Part shown: positions 50,956 through 60,415 of the stretch, piece after piece | How positions within the stretch are numbered: the first letter of the stretch is position 1 | How the letters are laid out: each line of letters opens with the position of its first letter | Assembly: GCF_029338355.1 (NCBI RefSeq) | Contig: NZ_CP119802.1 | Coordinates: forward strand, 434,001 to 498,000 | Length of the DNA: 64,000 nucleotides | From: Halosegnis marinus | GTDB lineage: Archaea; Halobacteriota; Halobacteria; Halobacteriales; Haloarculaceae | Direction: 5' to 3' | The notes under the pieces: generated by a model | Databases searched by the model: none | Told to the model about the DNA's origin: nothing | Seen by the model: only the letters and a program-made list of their open reading frames with translations | Program-made: the position numbers and the translations under genes

Positions 50956-52218
50956 ATGAACGCAGGAGACCGGGTCCGCGTCGCCCGCGGCGGCGTCACC
51001 CACGAGGGCGTGTTGATGCCCTCGACGACCGAGACACACCTCGTCGTCAAGCTCGACGGGGGGTACAACGTCGGCGTCGCCCGCGCCGAGGCCGACGCGG
51101 AGGTACTGGAGACGGACGCGTACGCCGTCGGCGACGGAACCGACGAGGAGGACGGGTCGGAGGTGGCCTTCGACGACGACCTCCCGACCGTCTCGCTCAT
51201 CTCGACTGGGGGAACCATCGCCTCCACCGTCGATTACCGCACCGGCGCGGTGACGGCGCAGTTCGACGCCGAGGACGTGCTCCGGGCCGTCCCGGACCTC
51301 GCCGGGCGCGCGAACTACCGGGGCCGCGTCGTCGCCAACATCCTCTCGGAGAACATGGACACCGGCGTCTGGCGCGACCTCGCGGCGGCCGTCCGCGAGG
51401 AGATAGAAGCGGGCGCCGACGGCGTCGTCGTCATGCACGGGACGGACACGATGCAGTACACCGCGAGCGCGCTCTCCTTCATGCTCGACACGCCCGTCCC
51501 GGTCGTGTTCACGGGGAGCCAGCGCTCCGCCGACCGCCCCTCCTCCGACAACGTGATGAACGCCGTGTGTGCTGTCGAGGCCGCGACGGCCGATGCCGCC
51601 GAGGTGATGGTGTGTATGCACGCCACGGAGTCCGACGACGTCTGCGCACTCCACCGCGGCACCCGGGTCCGCAAGAACCACACCTCCCGGCGGAACGCCT
51701 TCGAGACGGTCGGCGGCGAGCCGATGGGCACGGTGGACTACGCGGCCGCGAGCGCCGGCGAGGAGTGCGTGACCTTCGCGGGCGACTACACCCCGCGCGG
51801 CGAGCGCGACCTCGCCGTCGCCCCGGACCTGAACGAGTCGGTCCAGCTGCTGAAGTTCACGCCGGGGATGGACCCGGCGCGGCTGGAGGCGCTGTCCGGG
51901 CTCGACGGCCTCGTCATCGAGGGGACGGGACTGGGCCACGTCCACACCGACCTCATCCCGACGCTCGCCGAGATGGTCGAGGACGGGACGGTCGTCGCCA
52001 TGTCGTCGGCGTGTATCGAGGGCCGGGTCTGCGACCGGGTGTACGACACCGGGCGCGACCTGCTCGACGCCGGCGTCGTGGAGGCCGAGGACACCCTCCC
52101 GGAGACGGCCTACGTGAAGCTGATGTGGGCGCTCGCGAACCGCGACGACCCCGCGGCGGCGATGAGCGAGGGCCTCGCGGGCGAGGCGACGGCGCGCTCG
52201 ACCCCGTGGCAGGCATGA
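50956..52218 (+). CDS. gatD: Glu-tRNA(Gln) amidotransferase subunit D
   Basis: 420 residues, archaeal-specific GatD that supplies ammonia to GatE for making Gln-tRNA(Gln). An N-terminal SH3-like domain (about 1-70) leads into an L-asparaginase-like domain. Its active-site threonines lie in LISTGGTIAST (about 81-91) and VMHGTDTMQYT (HGTD at 161-164). The lysine of the active site is near TRVRKNHTS. Coupled by ATGA overlap to the following acetyltransferase. Confidence 0.96.
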   Translation: MNAGDRVRVARGGVTHEGVLMPSTTETHLVVKLDGGYNVGVARAEADAEVLETDAYAVGDGTDEEDGSEVAFDDDLPTVSLISTGGTIASTVDYRTGAVTAQFDAEDVLRAVPDLAGRANYRGRVVANILSENMDTGVWRDLAAAVREEIEAGADGVVVMHGTDTMQYTASALSFMLDTPVPVVFTGSQRSADRPSSDNVMNAVCAVEAATADAAEVMVCMHATESDDVCALHRGTRVRKNHTSRRNAFETVGGEPMGTVDYAAASAGEECVTFAGDYTPRGERDLAVAPDLNESVQLLKFTPGMDPARLEALSGLDGLVIEGTGLGHVHTDLIPTLAEMVEDGTVVAMSSACIEGRVCDRVYDTGRDLLDAGVVEAEDTLPETAYVKLMWALANRDDPAAAMSEGLAGEATARSTPWQA

Positions 52219-53096
52219 AGGTCCGCCCCGCCACCCACGACGACTACGACGCGGTCGCCGCGTTCACGGAGAACACGTGGCCCGACCGCGACGGCGGCGA
52301 CTACATCCCCCGCATCTACCACGACTGGATAGAGAACGACGACGCCGAGACGTTCGTGCTCGACGACGGCGAGGACCTCGCGGGCATCGCGCAGGGCGTC
52401 ATGCTGTCGCCACACGAGGGGTGGGCACAGGGGATGCGCGTCAACCCCGACTACCGCGGCGAGGGCGTCTCGCCGCTGCTCTCGGAGGCGATATTCGACT
52501 GGTGTCGCGAGCACGGCGCGACCGTCTGCCGGAACATGGTGTTCTCGTGGAACGGCGCGGGGCTCGGACAGTCGCGCGCCACCGGCTTCGACCCCGCCGC
52601 GGAGTTCCGGTGGATGCTCCCCGACCCCGACCCGACGGCCGAGGCCGGCCTCGACGTGCGCAACGACCCGGACGCCGCGTGGTCGTGCTTCCACCGGAGC
52701 GACGCGAACGCGGCGCTGCGGGGGCTCACGCTCGACCTGGACGAGAGCTACGCCGTCGCGGAACTCACCCGCGAACGGCTCCACCGCGCCGCGGCCGAAC
52801 AGCGCGTCTTCGCCGTCGGCGACGGCGACGGGACGCGGGCGATGTCGTACCGCACCCGGACGGGCGAGCGCGACGAGGAGACGTACGCCGAGTACGGGGT
52901 CGCGGCGTGGGCCGACACCGAGGCGCTCCGCTCGCTCGTCGCCGCGCTCCGCCGCGACGCCGCCGACCTCGGGGCGGACGCGACCCGCGTCTACATCCCC
53001 GAGACGGCCCGCCACGTCAGCGACGCGGCGTACGTCCGCGCGGGCATCTACGACGACCCCGACTTCCTCCTGGAGGCCGACCTGACCGGGCGCTAG
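52215..53096 (+). CDS. GNAT-family N-acetyltransferase
   Basis: 293 residues. The GNAT acetyl-CoA site is MRVNPDYRGEGVSPLLSEAIF (motif A, R-x-x-G-x-G/A form). The second half (about 150-293) is another GNAT-like fold without a clear motif A (ELTRERLHRAAAEQRVFAVG). Double-GNAT proteins of this sort occur widely in haloarchaea. Its start overlaps gatD by 4 nt. Substrate unknown. CTAG overlap with the convergent samp1. Confidence 0.87.
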   Translation: MKVRPATHDDYDAVAAFTENTWPDRDGGDYIPRIYHDWIENDDAETFVLDDGEDLAGIAQGVMLSPHEGWAQGMRVNPDYRGEGVSPLLSEAIFDWCREHGATVCRNMVFSWNGAGLGQSRATGFDPAAEFRWMLPDPDPTAEAGLDVRNDPDAAWSCFHRSDANAALRGLTLDLDESYAVAELTRERLHRAAAEQRVFAVGDGDGTRAMSYRTRTGERDEETYAEYGVAAWADTEALRSLVAALRRDAADLGADATRVYIPETARHVSDAAYVRAGIYDDPDFLLEADLTGR

Positions 53097-53371
53097 CCGC
53101 CCGAGACCGGGGGGAACAGCGCCAGCGTGTCGCCCTCCTCCAGCCGGGTCTCGAACCCGTCACCGTCCGCGAACGGACTCGTGTCGTTGCGGAGCATCCG
53201 GATGTGCTCGCGCAGGTCGCCCGACTCGTCGACCGTCTCGTCGCGGAGCTCGGGGTGTGCATCGAGCAGGGCGTCGAACGCGTCGCGGACCGTGTCGCCC
53301 GCGCCCGCGTCCACCTCGACCTCCTTCGTCCCCGCCGTCTCCGCGAGGTTGGCGAACAGCTTCCACTTCAC
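53093..53371 (-). CDS. samp1: Ubiquitin-like small archaeal modifier protein (SAMP1/MoaD type)
   Basis: 92 residues with the beta-grasp fold (MKWKLFANLAETAGTKEVEV) and the required C-terminal di-glycine (ALFPPVSGG). In Haloferax such proteins are conjugated to lysines by a UbaA/E1-like enzyme and also carry sulfur for molybdopterin. A box A candidate (CCCTAAGCC, about 53392-53400) lies at the leaderless distance. The stop converges on the GNAT gene. Confidence 0.92.
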   Translation of the reverse strand: MKWKLFANLAETAGTKEVEVDAGAGDTVRDAFDALLDAHPELRDETVDESGDLREHIRMLRNDTSPFADGDGFETRLEEGDTLALFPPVSGG

Positions 53372-53460
53372 ACCCCGACGAGCGGGCCGGCGGGCTTAGG
53401 GGTTGCGTCGCCGTCACGCGCGACCCGAAGGCCCTTGCCGGCGACGGGGGACTCCCCGGC

Positions 53461-53538
53461 GTGACCGACCCCGTCCCCGCCGCGCTCGCCGCGTGGCTGG
53501 AGCAGGGGGGCGAACGGCGGCTGGCGGCCGTCGAGTAG
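53461..53538 (+). CDS. Possible 25-residue microprotein
   Basis: A GTG-started frame encoding about 25 residues (VTDPVPAALAAWLEQGGERR, then LAAVE). The sequence AAGGCCCTTGCC lies 24-30 nt upstream, resembling the box A context of many leaderless genes here. The peptide has an acidic-amphipathic helix look. It could equally be chance. It ends 4 nt before the convergent ahb gene. Confidence 0.3.
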   Translation: MTDPVPAALAAWLEQGGERRLAAVE

Positions 53539-53542
53539 TCCC

Positions 53543-54577
53543 CTACTCCCCGACGATGTCGTCGTACTGCGCGCCCGTCTGTTTCAGCGTCGCGGTCGAG
53601 CGGAGGCGCTCGTGGTCGAAGGAGAGGTGGTCGGCGGCGAGTTCGTCGATGACGGCCTCGACGGCGGCCTCCTCGCGGCCGTGGACCATCGTGAACATGT
53701 TGTACGGCCAGTCCTGCTCGGGCCGGCGCGGCCGGTGGTAACAGAGGGTGACGTAGGGGAGCGACCCGACGGCCTCGCCGCGCGCGTCGAGTTCGTCGTC
53801 GGGCACGTCCCACACGACCATGCAGTTGGCGTCGAACCCCGTGACGACGTGGTTGACGACACAGCCGACGCGCTTGATACAGCCGTCGGCGAGCAGGCGC
53901 TCGACGGCCGCGAGCACCTCGGTCACGTCGGCGTCGAGCGCGTCGGCGACGTCCCGGTACGGCGTCGCCGAGAGCGGGAAGCCGTCCTGTATCTCGAGGA
54001 GGAGCCGACGGTCGAGGTCGGAGAGGTCCGCGGAGGCGTCCTCGGAGATGCGGGTCGCGGAGACCTCGGTTTCGGTCAGCGACTCCCGGGCGAACCGGTC
54101 CTCGTTGACGACGGGGAACTCCAGGTCGATGTAGTAGTCGGTCAGCATCGGGAGGTTCAACACCGCACAGCCGGTTCGGGCCTCGATGTCGGCGAGGATC
54201 TCGTCGCGACGCTCGCGCGACCCGGCGGTGACGACGAACCACATGTTCCACTCGTGGTCGCGCCGGTAGTTGTGGTTCACCTGCCGGTAGCCGTTGATCA
54301 CCTCGGCTATCTCGTCGAAGCGGTCCTCGGGCGCCTTCACGGCCGCGAGCGTCGAGGAGCCGATGACGGGCGGATTGAGCACCGCGCCGAACCGCCGGAA
54401 GACGCCGCGCTCGCGCAGCCGACGGACGCGCTCGACGGCCTCGTCTTCCTCGATGCCGAGGGCCTCGGCCACGATACGGAAGGGGCGTTCGGCGACCGGG
54501 AAGTCGCTCTGGTACTCGTCAACGAGGACGGCGTCCACGTCGTCGAGCGACGCGCGCCAGTCGGCCTGCAGGCTCAT
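53543..54577 (-). CDS. Siroheme decarboxylase, AhbA-AhbB fusion
   Basis: 344 residues made of two homologous Lrp/AsnC-like halves (about 10-165 and 180-344), each an HTH plus RAM-type domain. The first carries RRFGAVLNPPVIG and VNHNYRRDHEWNMWF; the second carries KRVGCVVNHVVTGFDANCMV, LCYHRPRRPEQDWPYNMFTM. These are signatures of AhbA and AhbB, which convert siroheme to didecarboxysiroheme in the alternative haem pathway. The two subunits are usually separate proteins that form a heterodimer. The same architecture is often mis-annotated as a transcription regulator. Confidence 0.85.
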   Translation of the reverse strand: MSLQADWRASLDDVDAVLVDEYQSDFPVAERPFRIVAEALGIEEDEAVERVRRLRERGVFRRFGAVLNPPVIGSSTLAAVKAPEDRFDEIAEVINGYRQVNHNYRRDHEWNMWFVVTAGSRERRDEILADIEARTGCAVLNLPMLTDYYIDLEFPVVNEDRFARESLTETEVSATRISEDASADLSDLDRRLLLEIQDGFPLSATPYRDVADALDADVTEVLAAVERLLADGCIKRVGCVVNHVVTGFDANCMVVWDVPDDELDARGEAVGSLPYVTLCYHRPRRPEQDWPYNMFTMVHGREEAAVEAVIDELAADHLSFDHERLRSTATLKQTGAQYDDIVGE

Positions 54578-54690
54578 TGGCTCGCGTAGGCGCGGCGCAC
54601 ATACCCCGTTTTCGGTTCCGTGAGCGGTCGCGGGGCTGGGGAGCGGTCGCGAGCGAACGAGAAGCGGGCGCGGGAGAACGGGAGGACGGC

Positions 54691-55167
54691 TCAGTCGAGC
54701 GACGCGACCGCGTCGAGCAGTTCCTCGTAGTCGGGCTCGACGGTCGGGTCCTCGGTGGTCCACGTGTAGCGGACCTGCCCGTCGGTGTCCACGACGAAGA
54801 CGGCGCGGTTCGCGACGCCGTAGAGGCCGAGGTCCTCGATGTCGATTTCCAGGCCGTACGCGCGGATGGCGTCGCCGGCCATGTCGCTCACGAGGTCGAA
54901 GGAGAGGTCGTACTCCTCGCGGAAGGCGTTGAGCGAGAACGCCGAGTCGGCGCTGACGCCGAGCAGGCGGACGCCCGCGTCCGCGAAGGCGTCGGCGTGT
55001 TCCTCCAGCGCGACCATCTCGTTCGAACAGGGGGGCGTGAACGCGCCGGGGAAGAAGGCGAGGACGACGGGACCGTCGCCGAGCGCCCCCGCGAGGGAGA
55101 ACTCGCCCACGTCGCCGTCGGCTATCGTCGCGTCGAACGTCGGGGCGTCGTCGCCGGTGGATACCAT
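54691..55167 (-). CDS. Peroxiredoxin (1-Cys, AhpC/TSA family)
   Basis: 158 residues. The active site PGAFTPPCSNEM has the peroxidatic C47 with T44 and the conserved arginine later on (VANRAVFVVD). There is no second cysteine anywhere in the protein, so it must be reduced by an external thiol. Detoxifies peroxides in the cytoplasm. Lies on the minus strand, 113 nt upstream of the siroheme decarboxylase gene. Confidence 0.92.
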   Translation of the reverse strand: MVSTGDDAPTFDATIADGDVGEFSLAGALGDGPVVLAFFPGAFTPPCSNEMVALEEHADAFADAGVRLLGVSADSAFSLNAFREEYDLSFDLVSDMAGDAIRAYGLEIDIEDLGLYGVANRAVFVVDTDGQVRYTWTTEDPTVEPDYEELLDAVASLD

Positions 55168-55235
55168 GGCTCCGACGAGGGGCGCGAGGGGTAAAAAGGA
55201 CCGAATAACCCCACAGGAATCGCGTTACCGTGCGG

Positions 55236-55739
55236 TTACCGGAGCGCGCGGCCGAACACCGTCATCTCGACGCCGGCGACGACGAACGGCTCGTGGACCG
55301 GGGACCAGCCCGTCGCCTCGTAGAACGCCTTGGCGCCGTCGTTGTCCCGTTCCGTGGTGAGTACCGCCGTCCCCCGCTTGACGCCGTCGAGGACGGCGTC
55401 GGTCAGTCGCGTCCCCAGCCCGCACCGGCGCGCGCCGTCCGCGACGGCCAGTTCCACCAGCTCGAAGGCGTCCCGCAGCCACTCCGCGGCGAGCGCGTCG
55501 GGGAGTGCCCCCCGGAGCCGCTCGTGGTACTCGCCGCCGAGCTTCGAGTCGTGGCCGTACGCGAGGCCGACGACCCGCCCCCCGTCGTCGAGGGCGACGA
55601 CCCCGCGGTAGCCGTCGTGGTCGGCGTGGTCGCGAAACCGGGGGCCGGCGCTGTCCGGCCGCTCGCCGTGGACGGCCTCGTACAGGTCGAGGGCCGCGCG
55701 GAAGTGGGGGGTATCGGGCGCGAGCGGCAGGAGCTCCAT
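55236..55739 (-). CDS. GNAT-family N-acetyltransferase
   Basis: 167 residues. Motif A appears as VADGARRCGLGTRLTDAVLD and motif B as NDGAKAFYEATGWSP. It starts MELLPLAPDTPHFRAALDLY; the much longer in-frame stretch upstream overlaps the next gene. Single-domain acetyltransferase of unknown substrate, divergent from the TrpD-like gene. Confidence 0.85.
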   Translation of the reverse strand: MELLPLAPDTPHFRAALDLYEAVHGERPDSAGPRFRDHADHDGYRGVVALDDGGRVVGLAYGHDSKLGGEYHERLRGALPDALAAEWLRDAFELVELAVADGARRCGLGTRLTDAVLDGVKRGTAVLTTERDNDGAKAFYEATGWSPVHEPFVVAGVEMTVFGRALR

Positions 55740-55851
55740 GGCCCGACCGACGCCGGCCACACGGATGAAGGGCACGTGCCACGCTCTTAGTGTGCGCCCG
55801 GGAGCGGCGGGAAGCCGACGGCTTTTCCTCCCGCGCGCCCCGAGCGCCGGT

Positions 55852-56916
55852 ATGGCAGAAGCGACCGAACGCGACGGGGAGTGGCCGCTGAAACGGCTGA
55901 TGACGGAGGTCGTCGGCTCCGGACACAAGTCGGCCGACGACATGACACGGGCACAGGCGGCGGAGGCGTTCCGGCGCATCCTCGACGGGGAGCCGGACCA
56001 CACGACGCTGGGGGCGTTCTGGCTCGCCAACCGCTGGAAGCGCAACACGCCGGAGGAACTCGGCGCGTACGTGGACACGATGGCCGCGGACACGGAGCCG
56101 TCCGCCCCGGCGTGTGACCCGGTGGACTGCGGCGCGAACTACGACGGGAAGGGCCGCACCGCGATTCTGGGGGTCGCCGCGGGGCTCGTCGCCGCCGCCG
56201 CGGGGACGCCCGTCGTCGTCCACTCGGGCGACCGCGTCCCGACCCAGAAGCAGGACGCCTACAAGCACGTGCTGGACGAACTCGGCGTCCGCACGGAACT
56301 CGCCCCCGAGGAGTCGGCGGCGATGACCGACGACGTCGGCTTCGGCTTCTACTACCGGCCGAACTTCGCGCCGACCGTCGAGGCGCTCCACGACCGCCGC
56401 GACATGATGGGCGTGCGCACGTTCGTCAACACCATCGAGACGCTCGCCAACCCCGCGAACGCCTCGACGCACCTCGGCTCCTTCTACCACCTCCCCTACG
56501 CCGTTCGCATCATCGAGACGTTCCAGGCGGCGGAGACGGCCGCCGTCGACCGCGTCCTGATGTTCCAGGGGATGGAGGGGTACGACGACGTGCGGCCCGG
56601 TTCCACCACCGTCGCCGAGTGGTCCGAGGGCGGCGAGGTCGAGGACTTCACGGTCGAGACGCCCGAACTCGGGATGGCGTTCGACGAGGCCGCGCTCGGC
56701 GTCGAGGACGTGGCCGGCGAGTCGGCCGAGATAACTGAGGCCGTGCTCTCCGGCCAGCGGACGGGCGACTTCGCCGACGCCGTGGCCGTCAACGCCGCGC
56801 TCCGCATCTACGCGGGCGAGGACGCCGACAGCATCGAGGAGGGTATCGAGATCGCCCGCGAGACCATCGAGTCGGGCGAGGCGGCCGAGGCGCTCGCGGC
56901 GCTGCGCGACTTCTGA
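55852..56916 (+). CDS. TrpD-like (glycosyltransferase family 3) protein
   Basis: 354 residues resembling anthranilate phosphoribosyltransferase. The N-terminal helical domain ([33 protein letters not shown]) and the alpha/beta domain are present. However the phosphate loop, usually GTGGD, reads [12 protein letters not shown] (about 93-104). Downstream [22 protein letters not shown] (in part) and the [14 protein letters not shown] region fit the TrpD2-like group. A true Trp-biosynthetic role is doubtful, since no other trp gene is near. Confidence 0.8.
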   Translation: MAEATERDGEWPLKRLMTEVVGSGHKSADDMTRAQAAEAFRRILDGEPDHTTLGAFWLANRWKRNTPEELGAYVDTMAADTEPSAPACDPVDCGANYDGKGRTAILGVAAGLVAAAAGTPVVVHSGDRVPTQKQDAYKHVLDELGVRTELAPEESAAMTDDVGFGFYYRPNFAPTVEALHDRRDMMGVRTFVNTIETLANPANASTHLGSFYHLPYAVRIIETFQAAETAAVDRVLMFQGMEGYDDVRPGSTTVAEWSEGGEVEDFTVETPELGMAFDEAALGVEDVAGESAEITEAVLSGQRTGDFADAVAVNAALRIYAGEDADSIEEGIEIARETIESGEAAEALAALRDF

Positions 56917-56917
56917 G

Positions 56918-59110
56918 TCAGTCGTCCGAGTCGTCGCCGTCGTCCATCGGCGTGGCCGTCTCGGTCGGCATCGGCGTTGCCGTTTCCCCGCCGTCGAGCG
57001 CCGCGAGCGCCCGCTCGGCCGTCGTGTCGGCGGTGGCGACGCGGTCGAGCAGGAGGTCCGTGACCCCCTCGGAGAAGCGGTCCTCCTCGCGCAGGAACGC
57101 CCGGACCCGGGCGAGGCGGTCGCGGAGCGCACGCAGTTCCTCGCGGGCGCGGTCGTCCTCGTCCGCGCGGGCGGCCTCGGCGGCGCGCTCGGCGTCGCGG
57201 AGCGCGGCGTCCACCTTCGCGGCGACGCTCTCGCGCCCGGTGTCCTCCTCGGCCTCGAACTCGCGGGCCAGGCGCGCCGACTCCGCGAGGTAGTCGACGA
57301 GGTAGGCGGCGAGGCTCGCCGGCCCCGTCCCCGCGGACTCGATGCTCACCTCCTCGTCGCCCTCGGGTTCGACGCGGTAGGCCCCCAGATTGCCGTCCTC
57401 GTCCTCGACCTCCAGCGAGTAGCGGCCCTCGCGGTGGAGGTAGAGCGCGAAGTCGCCGTCGACGGGCGGCCGAGCGTCGAACACCGCCCCGGCGAAGTCG
57501 TCGGTGGCGCGGACCCGCGCGAGGTCCGTGTCCGGCGACACCCGCACGCGCGTCGCCTCCTCGCGCCGGACGACCGGGAGCCGTCCCTCGACGCCGGCGC
57601 GGGTGTCGCCCTCGACGGTGAACCGCTCGGAGCGGGGCGCGTAGCCCGCGGCGTTCGTCGTGAGGCGGTGCTCGCGCTCCTCGACGCCGACGAAGCCGAC
57701 GACGCCGTTCGCCGTCGGCACGGCCGCCGGGTCCTCGCTCTCCAGCAGACAGACGGCCTCGCCCGTCGCCCCGGCGAAGGAGACGGTCGCGCGCGAGCGG
57801 ACGGCGTCGTCGGAGCCGTCGGCCCCCCGGAGCGTGCCCTCGGCTCCGGCCGCGAGTTCCTCGACGGCACCGAACACGCGCGCGCCGAGGCCCCGCTGGA
57901 TGTCGAGGCCGTAGCGGTCGGCGAGTGCGGCGCGGTGGGCGCCGTCCGTCACATCCGAGACGGGGTCGGTGAAGCGGGGCTGGTCCCACGGCGTCCCCGC
58001 CGTGGTGATGTGGCTCGCGAAGCGGTCCTCCACGAAGCCGGGAATCGCGAACTCGAAGCTCAACTGCGGGCCGACGAAGCGGTCGATGTCGGTGAGGTCG
58101 GCGACCTCGGCGAGCGCGTAGGCGGCCTCGCTCTCGGTCCCGCTCTCCCCGAAGGTGAACGTCGTCCCGTGTTCGCGCGTCGGCAGGTCGCCCGGCGGAC
58201 GGGCGAGGTCCGCGAGGTCACGGACCGTGACCGACTCGTCGACGAACGCCTCGCGCGGCACGGACACGTCGGGGTGGTCGTACAGCGGCACGCCGTCGAG
58301 TTCCGGCATCACGAACGGGAGCCGCCCGCCCTCGTCGCGGGGGAGGCCGTAGGCGAGCGGGAGCGCCTCGACGGCGTCCGCGACGCTGACGGCGGCGTTC
58401 GTCACGTCGGCGGTGAGGTCCGCGAGCGCGGTGCGCTGGAACGTCGTCTCCTCCTCGTTCACCGTCGTCGCCGAGGAGTGCGACCCCACCTCCGAGAGCA
58501 CGGCCACGGTGTCGCCGTCGCCGGGGTCGAGGAACTCGTTGTTCGGCACCTTCCGCGAGTGGGAACTGGCCGACAGCAGGACGGGTTCGGGGTCGCTCGC
58601 GGTTCCACCGCTCGCGCTTTCGGGCGTCCCGCCCCGCTCGACGCCCACGTCCACGAACACCTGGAGGAGTTCCCAGTCGTGCCAGTGGAAGTTCACCGTG
58701 AACTGGTCGAACGCGTAGTACATCCAGTACTGCACGGCGACGAGCGCGGGCGTCACCTCCACGACGTTGTAGAAGACGGTCGGGGCCGGGGGGTCGCCCG
58801 CGTCGAGGTAGTCGCCCGAGTAGCCGTTCAGGGCGGCGAACCCGTCCACCACGCGCTCGCCGTCCCGGTCGCGGACGTACGAACGCGGGTCGGTGGGGAA
58901 CCACTTCTCGTAGCGGCCGAAGTGGAGGTCCGGGGCGAACCGCTCGGCGAGCGCCCGCTCGTCGTACTCGCCGGCCTCGGCGGCGACGGGGCCGTCGTCG
59001 CCGCCGCCGTCGAGGAACGTCGCGCCGATGACGCCCGCGCCGGCCAGCGCCGCGACGCCGCCGCCCGCGAGCAGCCCCCGGCGCGACAGCTCGGCACGCT
59101 CGTCGGTCAT
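56918..59110 (-). CDS. Tat-exported HWHDWE protein (Vps62/NPP1-like) with helical C-terminus
   Basis: 730 residues. The N-terminus has a Tat-type motif [10 protein letters not shown] (RR 10-11) and hydrophobic helix. A domain at about 50-260 carries [45 protein letters not shown] (HWHDWE at 142-147, here split for length) and [14 protein letters not shown]. It resembles Vps62/NPP1-type proteins whose GHRHDWE motif binds metal. Middle and C-terminal parts include carboxypeptidase-like beta repeats ([20 protein letters not shown]) and about 110 residues of coiled coil, then a Thr/Pro/Asp tail. Possibly a surface metal-dependent protein; function unknown. Confidence 0.75.
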   Translation of the reverse strand: MTDERAELSRRGLLAGGGVAALAGAGVIGATFLDGGGDDGPVAAEAGEYDERALAERFAPDLHFGRYEKWFPTDPRSYVRDRDGERVVDGFAALNGYSGDYLDAGDPPAPTVFYNVVEVTPALVAVQYWMYYAFDQFTVNFHWHDWELLQVFVDVGVERGGTPESASGGTASDPEPVLLSASSHSRKVPNNEFLDPGDGDTVAVLSEVGSHSSATTVNEEETTFQRTALADLTADVTNAAVSVADAVEALPLAYGLPRDEGGRLPFVMPELDGVPLYDHPDVSVPREAFVDESVTVRDLADLARPPGDLPTREHGTTFTFGESGTESEAAYALAEVADLTDIDRFVGPQLSFEFAIPGFVEDRFASHITTAGTPWDQPRFTDPVSDVTDGAHRAALADRYGLDIQRGLGARVFGAVEELAAGAEGTLRGADGSDDAVRSRATVSFAGATGEAVCLLESEDPAAVPTANGVVGFVGVEEREHRLTTNAAGYAPRSERFTVEGDTRAGVEGRLPVVRREEATRVRVSPDTDLARVRATDDFAGAVFDARPPVDGDFALYLHREGRYSLEVEDEDGNLGAYRVEPEGDEEVSIESAGTGPASLAAYLVDYLAESARLAREFEAEEDTGRESVAAKVDAALRDAERAAEAARADEDDRAREELRALRDRLARVRAFLREEDRFSEGVTDLLLDRVATADTTAERALAALDGGETATPMPTETATPMDDGDDSDD

Positions 59111-59201
59111 CGTCCGTCGTTCGGACGGGGGTGGGTAATCGTTTGTGGCTCTCGCGGCCCGTGCCGCCGGATACAAGCCGGCGGCCCGCGAACGCCGCGC
59201 C

Positions 59202-59768
59202 ATGAGCGAACTCGGCCGCCGCGCCGTCCACGCCTCCGGGGCCGTCGTCCCGCTCGCGTACGTGGCGGACGTGGCGACGTGGGGCGAGGTCCGGCTCGTC
59301 GCGACGGCCGGTCTCGCGCTCGCGCTCCTGCTGGAGGCGCTCCGGCTGCTGGCCGGGTTCGACCACGCCCTCTACGACCGGCTGACCCGCGAGTACGAGC
59401 AGGAGAACCTCGCGGGCTACGCGCTGTACGCACTGTCCGGGACCGCCGTGCTGTGGCTCACCGAGCCCGCCGTGGGAGTCCCGGCCGTCTTGATGCTCGC
59501 GCTCGGCGACCCCGTCTCGGGGCTGTTGTCCTCGGGCGAACTCCGCGCCGTGAAGCCGCCGCGCGTGCTCGTCGGGATGTTCGTCGTCTGTACGGCGCTC
59601 GCGCTCCCGTTCGTCCCGCCCGTCGCCGCCGTCGCGGGCGCGCTCGGGGCGACCGTCGCCGACGGCGTGAAGCCCCAGCCGTTCGGCTACGTTATCGACG
59701 ACAACCTCACGATTTCGCCCCTCGCCGCGGGGGCGATGCTGGCCGCGCTCGCGCTCCTCGGGGCGTGA
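59202..59768 (+). CDS. Dolichol kinase/cytidylyltransferase-like membrane protein
   Basis: 188 residues with about six membrane helices. [20 protein letters not shown] near the start, and [20 protein letters not shown], are the usual marks of the SEC59/VTE5-like group that phosphorylates polyprenols or phytol. The pattern D-P-(V/A)-x-G is the CTP-site region. Likely lipid-carrier phosphorylation for N-glycosylation, but specificity is inferred. Next gene starts 38 nt downstream. Confidence 0.78.
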   Translation: MSELGRRAVHASGAVVPLAYVADVATWGEVRLVATAGLALALLLEALRLLAGFDHALYDRLTREYEQENLAGYALYALSGTAVLWLTEPAVGVPAVLMLALGDPVSGLLSSGELRAVKPPRVLVGMFVVCTALALPFVPPVAAVAGALGATVADGVKPQPFGYVIDDNLTISPLAAGAMLAALALLGA

Positions 59769-59806
59769 ACGGCACGCTTTTCCGGCGGACGCCCGGATTC
59801 GCGGGC

Positions 59807-60352
59807 ATGGCAGAGAACCGCGACCCCACGGACCGGAACAACCCGACCGCGACCGTCCACACCAACTTCGGCGACATCGAGATCGAGCTGTTCGAGGACC
59901 GCGCGCCGAACACGGTCGGCAACTTCGTCGGCCTCGCCACCGGCGGCAAGGAGTGGACCGACCCCGACTCCGGCGAGACGGTGACGAACGAGCCGCTGTA
60001 CGAGGACGTCATCTTCCACCGCGTCATCGAGGGGTTCATGATCCAGGGCGGGGACCCGACCGGGACGGGCCGCGGCGGCCCCGGCTACCAGTTCGACGAC
60101 GAGTTCCACGACGACCTGACCCACGACGGCGCGGGCATCCTCTCGATGGCCAACTCCGGGCCGAACACCAACGGCTCGCAGTTCTTCATCACGCTGGACG
60201 CGACGCCGCACCTCGACGGCAAACACGCCGTCTTCGGCCAGGTCATCGACGGGATGGACGTGGTCGAGGAGATCGGCTCGCTCCCGACCGACCGGCAGGA
60301 CAAGCCGCGCGAGGAGGCCGTCATCGAGTCCATCGACGTCGAGTACCACTGA
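59807..60352 (+). CDS. Cyclophilin-type peptidyl-prolyl isomerase
   Basis: 181 residues. Cyclophilin core: [27 protein letters not shown] (catalytic R and F-x-x-Q-G), [25 protein letters not shown]. Full length, no signal peptide. It catalyses cis/trans prolyl isomerisation in the cytoplasm. A TATA-like CGCTTTTCC (about 59775-59783) lies at the leaderless spacing. Confidence 0.95.
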   Translation: MAENRDPTDRNNPTATVHTNFGDIEIELFEDRAPNTVGNFVGLATGGKEWTDPDSGETVTNEPLYEDVIFHRVIEGFMIQGGDPTGTGRGGPGYQFDDEFHDDLTHDGAGILSMANSGPNTNGSQFFITLDATPHLDGKHAVFGQVIDGMDVVEEIGSLPTDRQDKPREEAVIESIDVEYH

Positions 60353-60415
60353 GGCGCCCCGGCTAGACCGACGCGGCTCGAAAAGGGTTATGCGGCCGCG
60401 TCCCCGACTCGGGGT

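Noticed and set aside
53543-54577. AsnC/Lrp transcription regulator
   Set aside because: Both halves carry the siroheme decarboxylase signatures rather than a DNA-binding Lrp pattern.
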